DNA of 20,129 nucleotides from Berkiella sp964502705 (GTDB lineage Bacteria > Pseudomonadota > Gammaproteobacteria > Berkiellales > Berkiellaceae): the NCBI GenBank assembly GCA_964502705.1, contig CAZCXZ010000063.1, forward strand, positions 1 through 20,129. Reading direction: 5' to 3'. Numbering within the stretch: position 1 is the stretch's first letter; every line of letters starts with the position of its first letter. Under the pieces are notes generated by a model. The model was not told the origin of the DNA, ran no database searches, and saw only the letters and a program-made list of their open reading frames with translations. Made by a program: the position numbers and the translations under genes. Positions 1 to 8,464 of this stretch are shown here, one piece after another.

Positions 1-540
1 AGTATGATCATTGACCATACCAATGGCTTGCATAAAAGCGTAAATAATGGTGCTGCCCACAAAGCGAAAACCCCGTTTCTTGAGATCTTTTGAAATTTTA
101 TCACTGACGGGCGATTTAGTTGGATAATCCTTGAGTGAAGCAAAACAATTATTGATGGGTTTATTGTCGACAAATTGCCAGAGATATTTATCGAACGAGC
201 CAAATTCTTTTTGCACGTCGATAAAGGCTTTCGCGTTACTAATGGTCGATTCCACCTTGAGACGGTTTCGAATGATGCCAGGATTGAGTAGCAGTTTTTC
301 GATCTTTGCTTGCGTAAACTTCGAGACTTTAATCGGATCAAAGTTGGCGAACAGCGCTCGATAATTATCACGTTTCTTTAAGACGATTTCCCAACTCAGA
401 CCCGCTTGTGCTCCCTCTAAAATGAGCATTTCAAACAGATGCCGGTCATCGTGAACGGGCTTACCCCATTCTTTGTCATGGTATGCGACATATTCTGGGT
501 TATTCGGGTTTACCCAAGGGCATCGTATTTTTATCGGCAT
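1..540 (-). CDS. tag: DNA-3-methyladenine glycosylase I (3' end cut by window edge)
   Basis: Base-excision repair enzyme of the cytoplasm that removes 3-methyladenine from alkylated DNA. 180 codons are visible from an ATG, and the reading frame runs off the left edge. Family hallmarks are present: an N-terminal Cys7 and His21 (YHDKEWG), the catalytic-pocket segment LEGAQAGLSW with Glu42 and Trp50, KKRDNYR, and near the edge MQAIGMVNDH with the third zinc ligand His179. The fourth ligand, a Cys about four residues later, would lie just outside, so only a few residues are missing. The start is 2 bases after the rlmH stop, which suggests co-transcription at the end of the leuS-lptE-holA-rsfS-rlmH run. 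The identification is secure; completeness cannot be judged. Confidence 0.95.
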   Translation of the reverse strand, partial: MPIKIRCPWVNPNNPEYVAYHDKEWGKPVHDDRHLFEMLILEGAQAGLSWEIVLKKRDNYRALFANFDPIKVSKFTQAKIEKLLLNPGIIRNRLKVESTISNAKAFIDVQKEFGSFDKYLWQFVDNKPINNCFASLKDYPTKSPVSDKISKDLKKRGFRFVGSTIIYAFMQAIGMVNDHT

Positions 541-542
541 GA

Positions 543-1013
543 TTATTCTCGATGGTAAGGATGGTTCGCCAGTAAAGAGGTGGCTCTGTAGAGCTGTTCG
601 AGCAATATAACACGAGCTAAGGTATGAGGAAAAGTCAGTGCCGATAGCGACCATTTTACATTAGCTCGCTTAAGGCAAGCATTTGATAACCCATCAGGGC
701 CGCCAATCAAGAAGACCAGTTTATTACCTTCTTGTTGCCACGAGGCAATATTCTGCGCCATTTCAGTTGTCGAGTAAGCTTTGCCTTTTACGTCTAATGC
801 AATGACTTTGTCGGTAGGCGCAATTTTTTGTAATAACTTAATGCCTTCTTCTTCTTTATAAATATTCGCATCGACATTCTTTTGGCGGGTCGCGCTAGGA
901 ATATCCAACAAAGCGCATTTCATAAAGCGCTGCAAGCGTACGAAATATTCTTCGCACGCTGCAACGGCCCAGGAGGGCATCTTTTGCCCAATAGCTAAAA
1001 TTTGACACTGCAC
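543..1013 (-). CDS. rlmH: 23S rRNA (pseudouridine1915-N3)-methyltransferase RlmH
   Basis: SPOUT-class methyltransferase that uses S-adenosylmethionine to methylate pseudouridine 1915 in helix 69 of 23S rRNA on assembled 70S ribosomes. The 156-aa product matches the family length (about 155-159). It shows the N-terminal strand QCQILAIGQKMPSW, the SAM-site loop LIGGPDGL (GGPDG about residues 104-108) and the diagnostic C-terminus NHPYHRE. I chose the GTG at 1013: it overlaps the rsfS stop by one base (TAGTG), and the family normally begins just before the LxAIGQKMP strand. A longer frame from 1052 would add 13 residues unlike any RlmH and run into rsfS. The overlap implies translational coupling with rsfS, the usual partner. 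tag follows 2 bases after its stop. Confidence 0.96.
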   Translation of the reverse strand: MQCQILAIGQKMPSWAVAACEEYFVRLQRFMKCALLDIPSATRQKNVDANIYKEEEGIKLLQKIAPTDKVIALDVKGKAYSTTEMAQNIASWQQEGNKLVFLIGGPDGLSNACLKRANVKWSLSALTFPHTLARVILLEQLYRATSLLANHPYHRE

Positions 1014-1360
1014 TACGCGATGGCCGCCACCGATGTATGATGTGGGGTCCACAATTTCTCAAGATGATAAAAATCGCGCGTTCTCTGTTGCATAATATGG
1101 ACAACGACATCACCTAAGTCGACTAAAACCCATTCATTTTCGAGATCACCTTCAATGCTATAAAGGCATTGATGACGGTCTTTCATTTTATGAACCAGGT
1201 TATCAGCAATGGCTTTGACATGGCGACTCGAATTGCCAGTGGCAATAACCATATAATCGGTGAGTGGAGTTGCTTGGTGTACATCAAGGGGAATAACATT
1301 CGCTGCTTTTAAGTCGTTTAGATCATTGATAACTACTTTCAATAAATCATTTTTCTGCAT
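1013..1360 (-). CDS. rsfS: Ribosomal silencing factor RsfS
   Basis: RsfS (Iojap/YbeB family) binds uL14 on the 50S subunit and blocks subunit joining during starvation. The 115-aa protein carries the family core: KAANVIPLDV, the TDYMVIATGNSSRHVKAIAD motif (about residues 34-53), and EGDLENEWVLVDLGDVVVHIM. The C-terminal tail after YHLEKLW is slightly longer than in E. coli (105 aa). ATG start; upstream only a weak AGGG is visible, and a much better Shine-Dalgarno sits about 65 bases further up without a matching gene. Its stop overlaps the rlmH GTG by one base. In most gammaproteobacteria nadD lies directly upstream, but here it does not. Confidence 0.96.
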   Translation of the reverse strand: MQKNDLLKVVINDLNDLKAANVIPLDVHQATPLTDYMVIATGNSSRHVKAIADNLVHKMKDRHQCLYSIEGDLENEWVLVDLGDVVVHIMQQRTRDFYHLEKLWTPHHTSVAAIA

Positions 1361-1398
1361 ATGGTGCCCTATACCTATTTCAATTTAGTGGTTCAGTT

Positions 1399-1430
1399 TC
1401 ACAAGATTGAAATCGATTGCATATCCTCCT
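1399..1430 (-). promoter_or_regulatory. Orphan Shine-Dalgarno with 7-codon frame in holA-rsfS gap
   Basis: The 94-base gap between holA and rsfS contains, on the coding strand, a perfect AGGAGG (1425-1430) in AAAAGGAGGATATGC. The only start codon near it is an ATG (1420-1422) just 2 bases downstream, closer than usual spacing, which opens a 7-codon frame ending in TGA at 1399. The rsfS start is about 65 bases downstream, too far to use it. It could be a leftover ribosome site of a deleted nadD, a tiny leader peptide, or an element aiding rsfS translation. The sequence does not decide between these. Confidence 0.4.
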
Positions 1431-1454
1431 TTTAATTCCCTGCTCCTATTTTTA

Positions 1455-2468
1455 CTATATACAAAAAGTCCGGTTCTGTGTATAGGATTTCGATAAATTT
1501 ACAGTTATTTTTAAAACGCTGTCCCAGAAGGCAGCTTTTTCACCAGACTTAAATTGTTGATCGGCAAAACAGAGGATAGACAGTAGTTTTGACCACCGCG
1601 AGGGGGCAGGAGACTTCAGTAATGTTAAGTATAGCACTTGCGTAGTGCTGCGTATTCCACTTTGCGTCAGGATCCTACGCTTCGCTTCTTCCGACTGCTC
1701 GGCGCTTGCTTGTAGCAGCGCACGCAGCATTTGGCCTAGTGACCAAACAATCAGTTGCTCTGGCGTGCCTTCTAATTCTTTCAGACAGCTTACTATTTTA
1801 ACAATTCTGGCAGGTTGATGCTGCAACGCAGCCTCACACAGATCAAAAACGTTATATTGATTTTGTTGGGCAAACTGGGTGTTGATAGCGTCTTTAGGGC
1901 CATCCAGTTGGTACCAATAGAGCTGCTCAATCTCTTGGCTTGCTGCTAGGCAGTTTCCTTCAGTTTGGTAGGCTAATTGTCGCAATGCTTGTTCGCTAAG
2001 CTTGACGCCCCGCGCATTCGCTCGTGCGGACAGCCATTTAGTAAAGGCAAACCCCGCTAATGGCCAATGGGTGATAATGGCACCTTTTTGCTCAACCAGT
2101 TTAAACCACGCGCCTTGCTGTTGTTGTTTCGATAGCTGCTCTGCAATCAGTAATATCGTGTTATCCGGATTAGGATTTTCTAACAGGCTTTGCAAATGCT
2201 TGGTATCGTTTGCCGTTAATTTAGAGAGTCGGATCTCGATGAGTTGCTTGCTGGAGAATAAAGACACATGCTGGATATCGCTTTGTAATTGCTCCCACAT
2301 AGCAGCGGACTCTTGAAAGCGTTTATGTTCAACATCCGGCTGTAAAATGGCTTCACGAACGCGTTTGGCGCTTTCTTCAAGTAGAAACGATTCTGTGCCC
2401 GATAGCAGATAGACAGGCAATAATTTTCTTTTGAGATGTTCCGCTAATTGTTCAGGTGCAATACGCAT
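1455..2468 (-). CDS. holA: DNA polymerase III delta subunit HolA
   Basis: The delta subunit of the clamp-loader complex opens the beta sliding clamp and loads it onto primed DNA during replication. The 337-aa length fits the family (343 in E. coli). The N-terminus MRIAPEQLAEHLKRKLLPVY, the early segment YLLSGTESFLLEE (domain I), the helical middle FTKWLSARANARGVKLSEQA, and the GNCLAASQEIEQL segment are typical of HolA, as is the late LKELEGTPEQLIVWSLGQMLR. ATG start, 5 bases after the lptE stop, so it lies in the leuS-lptE-holA operon. Downstream, nadD is missing. The last dozen residues (SYTQNRTFCI) are not conserved in the family, as far as I can judge. Confidence 0.95.
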   Translation of the reverse strand: MRIAPEQLAEHLKRKLLPVYLLSGTESFLLEESAKRVREAILQPDVEHKRFQESAAMWEQLQSDIQHVSLFSSKQLIEIRLSKLTANDTKHLQSLLENPNPDNTILLIAEQLSKQQQQGAWFKLVEQKGAIITHWPLAGFAFTKWLSARANARGVKLSEQALRQLAYQTEGNCLAASQEIEQLYWYQLDGPKDAINTQFAQQNQYNVFDLCEAALQHQPARIVKIVSCLKELEGTPEQLIVWSLGQMLRALLQASAEQSEEAKRRILTQSGIRSTTQVLYLTLLKSPAPSRWSKLLSILCFADQQFKSGEKAAFWDSVLKITVNLSKSYTQNRTFCI

Positions 2469-2473
2469 AATAC

Positions 2474-2968
2474 TTAAAATCGCGGACTTTCAAGGTATTG
2501 GAGTAATTGCGCGATAATATCAGATTGCATTTCTTGCTCGATCATACTCTTTTCAGCATTGTCACCTAAGTATTGATTGCTATTGAGCTGCCTATCGCGC
2601 ACCGAATATAAAGCGATTTCAGTTGGCGTAGGGTTGGCGAAAGAAAACGTCACCGACATTCTTAAACGTTCACGGCGTAATTCACTGTCAGGGCCATAAA
2701 CCAGCGGCTGCTGAGTGGTTTGCATGGCCACGATTGAAAGCTGTGGCGCGTCCTCAGCTTGGTTTTCAGAGCCATCCACGACCACATGCGTAGATGCTTG
2801 CAAAAGTGCACGCTGCAGCGCTTGATAAAAGGTATGTGAGCCAGAACGTTTTAAGACGATCACGGGGAACTTATTCCCCAGTTCGACTTGGTTCCGTCGT
2901 AAATGAAATCCACAACCACTTAAGGCAAGACTAAGAACAAGCATGGCGATTGAGAGTGATTTCGTCAT
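2474..2968 (-). CDS. lptE: LPS-assembly lipoprotein LptE
   Basis: Outer-membrane lipoprotein that plugs the LptD beta-barrel and helps deliver lipopolysaccharide to the cell surface. The 164-aa product has a lipoprotein signal: basic start (MTKS), hydrophobic core, and lipobox LSGC with the acylated Cys19, followed by GFHLRR, the usual opening of mature LptE. Low conservation after that is normal. The C-terminal helix EMQSDIIAQLLQYL fits the family. The first in-frame start is a TTG abutting the leuS stop; I prefer the ATG one codon later, 3 bases after that stop. Position between leuS and holA is the standard one. Its acylation would depend on lnt, encoded just upstream in the same block. 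Confidence 0.93.
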   Translation of the reverse strand: MTKSLSIAMLVLSLALSGCGFHLRRNQVELGNKFPVIVLKRSGSHTFYQALQRALLQASTHVVVDGSENQAEDAPQLSIVAMQTTQQPLVYGPDSELRRERLRMSVTFSFANPTPTEIALYSVRDRQLNSNQYLGDNAEKSMIEQEMQSDIIAQLLQYLESPRF

Positions 2969-2971
2969 CAA

Positions 2972-5437
2972 TTAGCTCACCACAATATTAATGAGCTTTT
3001 GGCCGACCGAAATTACTTTGCGCACGGTTTTGCCTTCGATATGTCGTTTAACCGTTTCATGGTCAAGCGCTGCCGCTTCTGCGGCTTCTTTAGTAATATC
3101 GACAGGAAAAGAAAGATCGGCGCGTTTTTTGCCGTTGACTTGAATAACAATTGTCACACTATTGCGCACTAAGGCAGTTTCATCAGCGACAGGCCATGTT
3201 GCATCTAATACCGCGTCTTGATGACCAAAGGTTTGCCATAAAGCATGACAAATATGCGGCGTGATAGGGGCCAGCATCAGTACCAGTGCTTCTAAGGCTT
3301 CTTGTTTAACCAATTTATCGTTTGCATCACTTACTTCATATTGGGTAATGGCATTGGTTAATTCCATCAAGGCGGCGATTGCGGTGTTAAAAGTGTAGCG
3401 TCGTTTAAGATCGTCAGTGACCTTTTTAATGGTTTCATGGGTTTGTCTGCGCAAGTCACTTTGTTTTTCATTGAGCGTGAGCCCCTCGAAAGACAACGTG
3501 GTTAAACCATTTTCGTTGATATAGGTTGCACATGTGCGCCATAAACGTTTTAAGTAGCGAAACGCGCCTTCAACGCCGGTATCGGACCACTCTAACGATT
3601 GCTCAGGAGGAGCGGCAAACATAATAAACAACCGCACGGTATCTGCACCATACGATTCAATTAAGGTTTGAGGATCAACGGTGTTGCCTTTCGATTTAGA
3701 CATTTTGCTGCCATCTTTTAACACCATGCCTTGTGTTAAGAGATTGGTAAAAGGCTCATCGGATTTAACTAAACCAAAATCACGAATAACTTTGTGGAAG
3801 AACCGTGAGTAGAGTAAATGCAAAATCGCATGTTCGATACCACCAATATATTGATCGACGGGTGTCCAATACTGTGAGCGCTCATCAAGCATTTTTTGAT
3901 GTTGATCAGGGCAGGCATAACGCAAGTAATACCAAGAAGATTCTACAAAGGTATCAAAAGTATCGGTTTCCCGTCGTGCCATGTTGCCACAACCTGGGCA
4001 TGTCACTTCATAAAATTCCGGCATTTGCGTCAAAATCGAGCTTGCGCCATTTGGCGTTACGCCCGTAGGTAATTTAACGGGAAGATCTTTTTCTGGAACT
4101 GGTAACGTGCCGCATTTTGCGCAGTTAATCATCGGGATCGGCGTGCCCCAATAGCGTTGGCGTGACACACCCCAATCGCGCAAACGGAAGTTGACTTGGC
4201 GCTTGCCGATGTTTTGTGCTTCTAACGAAGCAGCAATCTTTGAGCGTGCATCTTGACCAAATTCACCATCAAAGGCGCCTGAGTTAAACAAAAAGCCATC
4301 ATCGCAGAATGCTTTTTCACTCACATCAGGTGCTTGACCTTTTTCAGGTGTGACAACCGCTTTCATGGGTAATTGATATTTTTTAGCGAATTCATAATCG
4401 CGTTGATCGTGTGCAGGAACCGCCATCACAGCACCAGAGCCATATTCCATTAACACATAATTTGCGACCCAGATCGGCAATTTTTCTTGCGTGATAGGAT
4501 GAATGGCGAATAAACCCGTAGCACGCCCTTCTTTCTCGGCGGTGGCTAAATCAGCTTCAGCCACTTTAATATTGCGACAGGCTTGTACAAAATCGGCTAA
4601 TTCAGGCTGTTGTTTTAGCGCAATATCAACCAGAGGATGTTGAGGCGCTACCGCAAGATAAGTGACGCCCATCAAGGTATCAATACGCGTGGTGTAAACG
4701 GTAAGTGGTTTGCAGTTCTCATGATCGACTTTAAAATCGAAAGAAACGCCTTCAGAGCGCCCGATCCAATTACGTTGCATGGTGCGCACTTGTTCTGGCC
4801 AACCGGGCATATTATCAAGTGACTGTAAAAGTTCATCGGCGTAGTCGGTGATTTTTAAAAACCATTGTGGAATAGAACGTCGTTCCACTTTTGCGCCTGA
4901 GCGCCAACCTTTGCCATCAATCACTTGTTCATTGGCTAAAACAGTTTGATCAACTGGATCCCAGTTTACCACCGATTCTTTTTTGTAAACTAAACCCTTC
5001 TCAAACATTTTAATAAACAGCCATTGCTCCCAGCGATAATATTCAGGGTCGCAGGTGGCAATTTCACGGCTCCAATCAAAGCAAAACCCAAGGCTTTTTA
5101 ACTGGCCTCGCATATGCGCAATATTGTCGTAGGTCCATTCTGAGGGTGGCACTTGATGTTTAAGGGCTGCATTCTCAGCCGGCAGACCGAAGGCGTCCCA
5201 CCCAATGGGGTGTAACACATTCATACCCTGCATTCTTTGAAAACGCGCTATCACATCGCCGATGGTATAGTTGCGCACATGCCCGACATGCAGGTGCCCG
5301 CTAGGGTAGGGAAACATGCTTAAGCAGTAAAATTTAGGCTTTTTAGCATCTTCTTTAACCACAAAGCTGTTGGATTTTTCCCAAAATGTTTGCGTTTGGG
5401 ATTCAATTTGCGCGGGGTGATAGTGTTCTTCGATCAT
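2972..5437 (-). CDS. leuS: Leucyl-tRNA synthetase
   Basis: Class I aminoacyl-tRNA synthetase charging tRNA-Leu in the cytoplasm. The 821-aa sequence contains the ATP-binding HIGH-type motif HLHVGH (residues 48-53) after MFPYPSG, the CP1 editing domain with TTRIDTLMGVTYLAVAP and the AHDQRDYEFA segment whose Asp is central to hydrolytic proofreading, cysteine pairs (CAKCG and CPGCG) of the zinc domain, the KMSKS loop at residues 578-582 (DGSKMSKSKGN), the anticodon-binding helical domain, and a C-terminal domain with VIQVNGKKRADL. It is about 40 residues shorter than E. coli LeuRS but appears complete. ATG start; no convincing promoter was identified in the 147-base upstream gap, which holds a hairpin ending the lnt unit. 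Confidence 0.98.
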   Translation of the reverse strand: MIEEHYHPAQIESQTQTFWEKSNSFVVKEDAKKPKFYCLSMFPYPSGHLHVGHVRNYTIGDVIARFQRMQGMNVLHPIGWDAFGLPAENAALKHQVPPSEWTYDNIAHMRGQLKSLGFCFDWSREIATCDPEYYRWEQWLFIKMFEKGLVYKKESVVNWDPVDQTVLANEQVIDGKGWRSGAKVERRSIPQWFLKITDYADELLQSLDNMPGWPEQVRTMQRNWIGRSEGVSFDFKVDHENCKPLTVYTTRIDTLMGVTYLAVAPQHPLVDIALKQQPELADFVQACRNIKVAEADLATAEKEGRATGLFAIHPITQEKLPIWVANYVLMEYGSGAVMAVPAHDQRDYEFAKKYQLPMKAVVTPEKGQAPDVSEKAFCDDGFLFNSGAFDGEFGQDARSKIAASLEAQNIGKRQVNFRLRDWGVSRQRYWGTPIPMINCAKCGTLPVPEKDLPVKLPTGVTPNGASSILTQMPEFYEVTCPGCGNMARRETDTFDTFVESSWYYLRYACPDQHQKMLDERSQYWTPVDQYIGGIEHAILHLLYSRFFHKVIRDFGLVKSDEPFTNLLTQGMVLKDGSKMSKSKGNTVDPQTLIESYGADTVRLFIMFAAPPEQSLEWSDTGVEGAFRYLKRLWRTCATYINENGLTTLSFEGLTLNEKQSDLRRQTHETIKKVTDDLKRRYTFNTAIAALMELTNAITQYEVSDANDKLVKQEALEALVLMLAPITPHICHALWQTFGHQDAVLDATWPVADETALVRNSVTIVIQVNGKKRADLSFPVDITKEAAEAAALDHETVKRHIEGKTVRKVISVGQKLINIVVS

Positions 5438-5584
5438 AATGTCTTATTACTGAGTGCAGTGAATGATTAAGGCAAATGGCTTTGTGCCCATGATATAAGG
5501 AGAATGATATCATCCCCTAGTTGAATGGGAAATCGTTGGTCGGGATCAATGCCTGGCTGTAAGCCAGGCATCAAACAACTAAAT
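5438..5584 (-). terminator. lnt-leuS gap with 10-bp hairpin at 5549-5571
   Basis: The gap holds a perfect 10-bp stem (5549-5558 with 5562-5571, arms ATGCCTGGCT/AGCCAGGCAT, 3-base loop), 13 bases past the lnt stop on the transcribed strand. No U-tract follows, so it is at best a weak intrinsic terminator or a 3'-end stabilising hairpin. It would separate the miaB-to-lnt unit from the leuS unit. Nearer leuS there is a 10-base palindrome ATGATATCAT (5504-5513), of unknown meaning. Confidence 0.45.
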
Positions 5585-7120
5585 TTATTTCTTATGGGTT
5601 GATTGCCAGATCAACGCAGCTGCCATCACCACCGTCAAAGCCATGATGAGTGGCCAAATGCCATAGCGCACCCATGGTGTCATGCCTTCAAAAGCAATGA
5701 TATCGCTATTGATATAAGCGGGTTCAAACTGAGGTGCGATATCAATAATATAACCTTGCTGGTTAATAATCGCAGTGATACCTGTATTAGTGGCACGTAA
5801 CACATATTTACCGGTTTCTAGCGCTCTAAATTGTGCCATTTGTAGATGTTGTGCAGGGCCAATCGATTTACCAAACCAAGTGTCGTTACTGACCGTTAAA
5901 ATGGCATCGGCCTTTTTGCTCATATGTTGCACAAACATCGGGTAAGCAATTTCATAACAGATAGCGGGTGCTAATTGAAAATCTTTGACGGTTAGTAGGG
6001 CTTGTTTATCGGGCCCCTCAATGAAATTAGACATGGGCAAGTTAAAGAAAGCGATTAAACCACGTAGTTGCTTTTCAAAAGGCACATATTCACCAAAGGG
6101 TACCAAATGAGATTTGTAGTAGGCGCCACTACCGTTTCCACTGACTAATAGTGTGTTGTAAAAACTTGGCTGATTTGGAACTTGAGTTGGAACACCAGAA
6201 ATCAAAGCGATTTCGCGCGGTGCAAGGAGTGCTGTCATGTCATTAAAGAGTGTTTGAGACATGGGTAGAGGAACGGGGATTGCGCCTTCTGGCCAAATGA
6301 TTAAATCGGTATTGGGTTCATTCGCCATTGCCGTTGCTGTTAACGTCTGATAGATATCAACGATATGCGCGATATATTCAGGATCCCAGCGTAAGAGCTG
6401 TGCAATATTCCCTTGGACCAAGGTTACATTCAATTTCTTGTTAGTAGGTTGCGTCCATTGGACTTGTCGTAACCCAAAAGCGGCACCCCACACAGCGAAT
6501 AGCAAGCATACTAATATGAAAAGATACTTTCTATCGGCTTTGAGCTGGTAAAAATAATTGAAGAAGTCATAGAGGATACCTGCAGTAAACAAAGCAGCCC
6601 ATGAAACTAAAAAAACGCTGCCAATAGGAGCAAATGAGATTAATTGGTTGCCCATCTGCGAGTAGCCCATATAAAGCCATGGGAAACCGGTAAAAAGATA
6701 ACCACGTAGTAATTCAAAGACCACCCACAAGACAGGAAAGGCCATTAAGATCCGCACGTTGTTATTTTTGGGGAATAAAGAGACCAATGTCCAAGACAAA
6801 AATGCAGGGAAGAGGCTTAAGGCAAGAATAAACAAGCCGGTAATCAGTGTCGCAAGCGGAGGAGGCGCGCTGCCAAATTCATGCACACTGACATAAACCC
6901 AATTGACACCCATGCCGAACATGCCTAATCCATAGCAAAGTCCGACTAAAAAAGCGGCTTTCTTAGATTGTTTGGAAAGACACCAGAGTAATATCGCCGT
7001 AGAGAAGATACTGGCTGAGGCTATCTCATACGGAGAGAAGCCAAACTTCATAATGCCGCCACCGAGCAGTGCAAGTAGATAGGGTAGGTAGGGTTTTAAT
7101 TTTTTGAATAGATCATTCAT
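5585..7120 (-). CDS. lnt: Apolipoprotein N-acyltransferase
   Basis: Inner-membrane enzyme for the last step of lipoprotein maturation: it transfers an acyl chain from phospholipid to the free amino group of the diacylglyceryl-cysteine. The 511-aa protein has several hydrophobic N-terminal segments (within residues 10-215), then a periplasmic nitrilase-like domain with the Glu-Lys-Cys triad: Glu278 (IIWPEGAIP), Lys336 (YYKSHLVPFGEYVPF) and Cys388 (APAICYEIAYP). A final hydrophobic segment (WPLIMALTVVMAAALIW) anchors the C-terminus. The conserved SNDTWFG and QMAQFRALETGKYVLRATNTG blocks are present. ATG start with a weak ribosome site, 35 bases after corC. The corC-lnt pairing is standard in gammaproteobacteria. 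Confidence 0.97.
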   Translation of the reverse strand: MNDLFKKLKPYLPYLLALLGGGIMKFGFSPYEIASASIFSTAILLWCLSKQSKKAAFLVGLCYGLGMFGMGVNWVYVSVHEFGSAPPPLATLITGLFILALSLFPAFLSWTLVSLFPKNNNVRILMAFPVLWVVFELLRGYLFTGFPWLYMGYSQMGNQLISFAPIGSVFLVSWAALFTAGILYDFFNYFYQLKADRKYLFILVCLLFAVWGAAFGLRQVQWTQPTNKKLNVTLVQGNIAQLLRWDPEYIAHIVDIYQTLTATAMANEPNTDLIIWPEGAIPVPLPMSQTLFNDMTALLAPREIALISGVPTQVPNQPSFYNTLLVSGNGSGAYYKSHLVPFGEYVPFEKQLRGLIAFFNLPMSNFIEGPDKQALLTVKDFQLAPAICYEIAYPMFVQHMSKKADAILTVSNDTWFGKSIGPAQHLQMAQFRALETGKYVLRATNTGITAIINQQGYIIDIAPQFEPAYINSDIIAFEGMTPWVRYGIWPLIMALTVVMAAALIWQSTHKK

Positions 7121-7155
7121 GCTGTGCTCATATTATTGTGTTGTTCTCCTGAGTA

Positions 7156-8004
7156 TTATTTCTCAGGAGGTGTCAGTGTTGTTTGTAAGAGTTGAATACG
7201 ACGACTATTGGCTCTTAAAACGGTAAAAGGAATATTCTCAATCATGATGGATTCCCCCCGTTTAGGTAGATGCCCTAAGCCTTGTAAAACGAGTCCACCA
7301 ATGGTGTCAAACTCATCATCTTTTAACTCGGTTTGAAAAAATTCATTAAAGTCTTCAATGGGAGTGATGGCTTTGATGGAATAATAACCGTCTTTATGTT
7401 TACGAATATAGACATCGCGATCGATGTCATGTTCATCTTCGATTTCACCAACAATTTGTTCCAGCACGTCTTCGATGGAGACAAGGCCGCTTACGCCGCC
7501 GTATTCATCCACAATGATCGCAATATGGTTACGGTTTTTGCGGAATTCGTTGAGTAAAATATTAAGACGCTTATTTTCAGGAATAAAAACGACAGGACGT
7601 AATATTTCTTTAATCGAAAAACGCTCTGTATTTCCTTCAAGATAAAAATTGAGTAAATCTTTGGCCAATAAAATCCCAACCACTTCATCTTTATTTTCAC
7701 CAATCACGGGGAACCGTGAATGCCCAGATTTAATCGCGATTGGCAAAATTTCGCTGAGGGTGGCATCTTTGGGAACCACAACCATTTCAGCACGTGGGAT
7801 CATAATTTCACTGACGCTCATTTCGGCAACTTGCATTACGCCTTCAATCATGCGCAAAGAATCATTGTCGAGTAATTCCGAATGCTGTGCTTGACGTAGC
7901 AAGGTGAGCAGTTGTGCACGACTTTTTGGCTTTGCAGCAAATGCTGAACTTACCCGTTCAAAAAAGGAAGGTGAATGGTCGCCTTTATTATCGTCGTCAG
8001 TCAT
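7156..8004 (-). CDS. corC: CorC/YbeX-type CBS-domain protein
   Basis: A soluble protein linked to magnesium/cobalt efflux in Salmonella, and in E. coli (YbeX) to ribosome metabolism with its operon partners. The 282-aa sequence has a short acidic N-terminus, the family entry MSVSEIMIPRAEMV (about residues 62-75), two CBS motifs (about 70-125 and 135-190, the latter with IIVDEYGGVSGLVSIEDVLEQIVGEI), and a C-terminal CorC/HlyC domain with FDTIGGLVLQGLGHLPKRGE. There is no DUF21 membrane domain, so it is the short cytosolic type. The ATG start overlaps the end of ybeY by 8 bases, which implies translational coupling. Confidence 0.93.
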   Translation of the reverse strand: MTDDDNKGDHSPSFFERVSSAFAAKPKSRAQLLTLLRQAQHSELLDNDSLRMIEGVMQVAEMSVSEIMIPRAEMVVVPKDATLSEILPIAIKSGHSRFPVIGENKDEVVGILLAKDLLNFYLEGNTERFSIKEILRPVVFIPENKRLNILLNEFRKNRNHIAIIVDEYGGVSGLVSIEDVLEQIVGEIEDEHDIDRDVYIRKHKDGYYSIKAITPIEDFNEFFQTELKDDEFDTIGGLVLQGLGHLPKRGESIMIENIPFTVLRANSRRIQLLQTTLTPPEK

Positions 8005-8464
8005 GAGTAATGTGAACTCCGTAAGGGTCTTTAAACCCTAATTTTTCTAAAATAGTGACTTCAAGGGATTCCATTTCGTGTGCATCGTGATCATTTTCAT
8101 GATCAAAGCCTAAAAGATGCAAAACGCCATGCACAACCATATGCGCAAAATGCGCTTGCAAAGGCTTGTTTTGTGCAATCGCTTCTTCGTTGACCACTTG
8201 AGCACAGATCGCAATATCGCCCAGCTCATCGCCGCGCATTTCTTCGGGTAATTGGCAAGGAAACGATAATACGTTCGTGGTCTTTTGTTTCTGACGATAA
8301 TAAAAATTGAGCATTTTCATTTCGTCTTCATCAATGATCTTCAAAGATAATGAATAGTTTTTTGATTGATGCGCAAGCGCTGCAACGACCCATTCTTGAA
8401 TGGTTGCAGCGTTTGGACAGTGTGCGAACTCTGTGGCATATTGCACATCGACTTCAATGGTCAC
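7997..8464 (-). CDS. ybeY: Endoribonuclease YbeY, rRNA maturation factor
   Basis: Zinc-dependent single-strand endoribonuclease needed for 16S rRNA 3'-end maturation and late 70S quality control. The 155-aa protein contains the metal-binding signature HGVLHLLGFDH with His112, His116 and His122, and the upstream block LNFYYRQKQKTTNVLSFP with the conserved Arg57. Start is GTG at 8464, whose bases overlap the phoH stop (GTGA, 4-base overlap); its end overlaps corC by 8 bases. The phoH-ybeY-corC-lnt order is the classical one, and the overlaps suggest coupled synthesis. Confidence 0.96.
   Translation of the reverse strand: MTIEVDVQYATEFAHCPNAATIQEWVVAALAHQSKNYSLSLKIIDEDEMKMLNFYYRQKQKTTNVLSFPCQLPEEMRGDELGDIAICAQVVNEEAIAQNKPLQAHFAHMVVHGVLHLLGFDHENDHDAHEMESLEVTILEKLGFKDPYGVHITHD

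Noticed and set aside
1014..1052. N-terminal extension of RlmH from a start at 1052
   Set aside because: It would add 13 residues unlike the family and extend into rsfS; the GTG at 1013, overlapping the rsfS stop, fits RlmH length.
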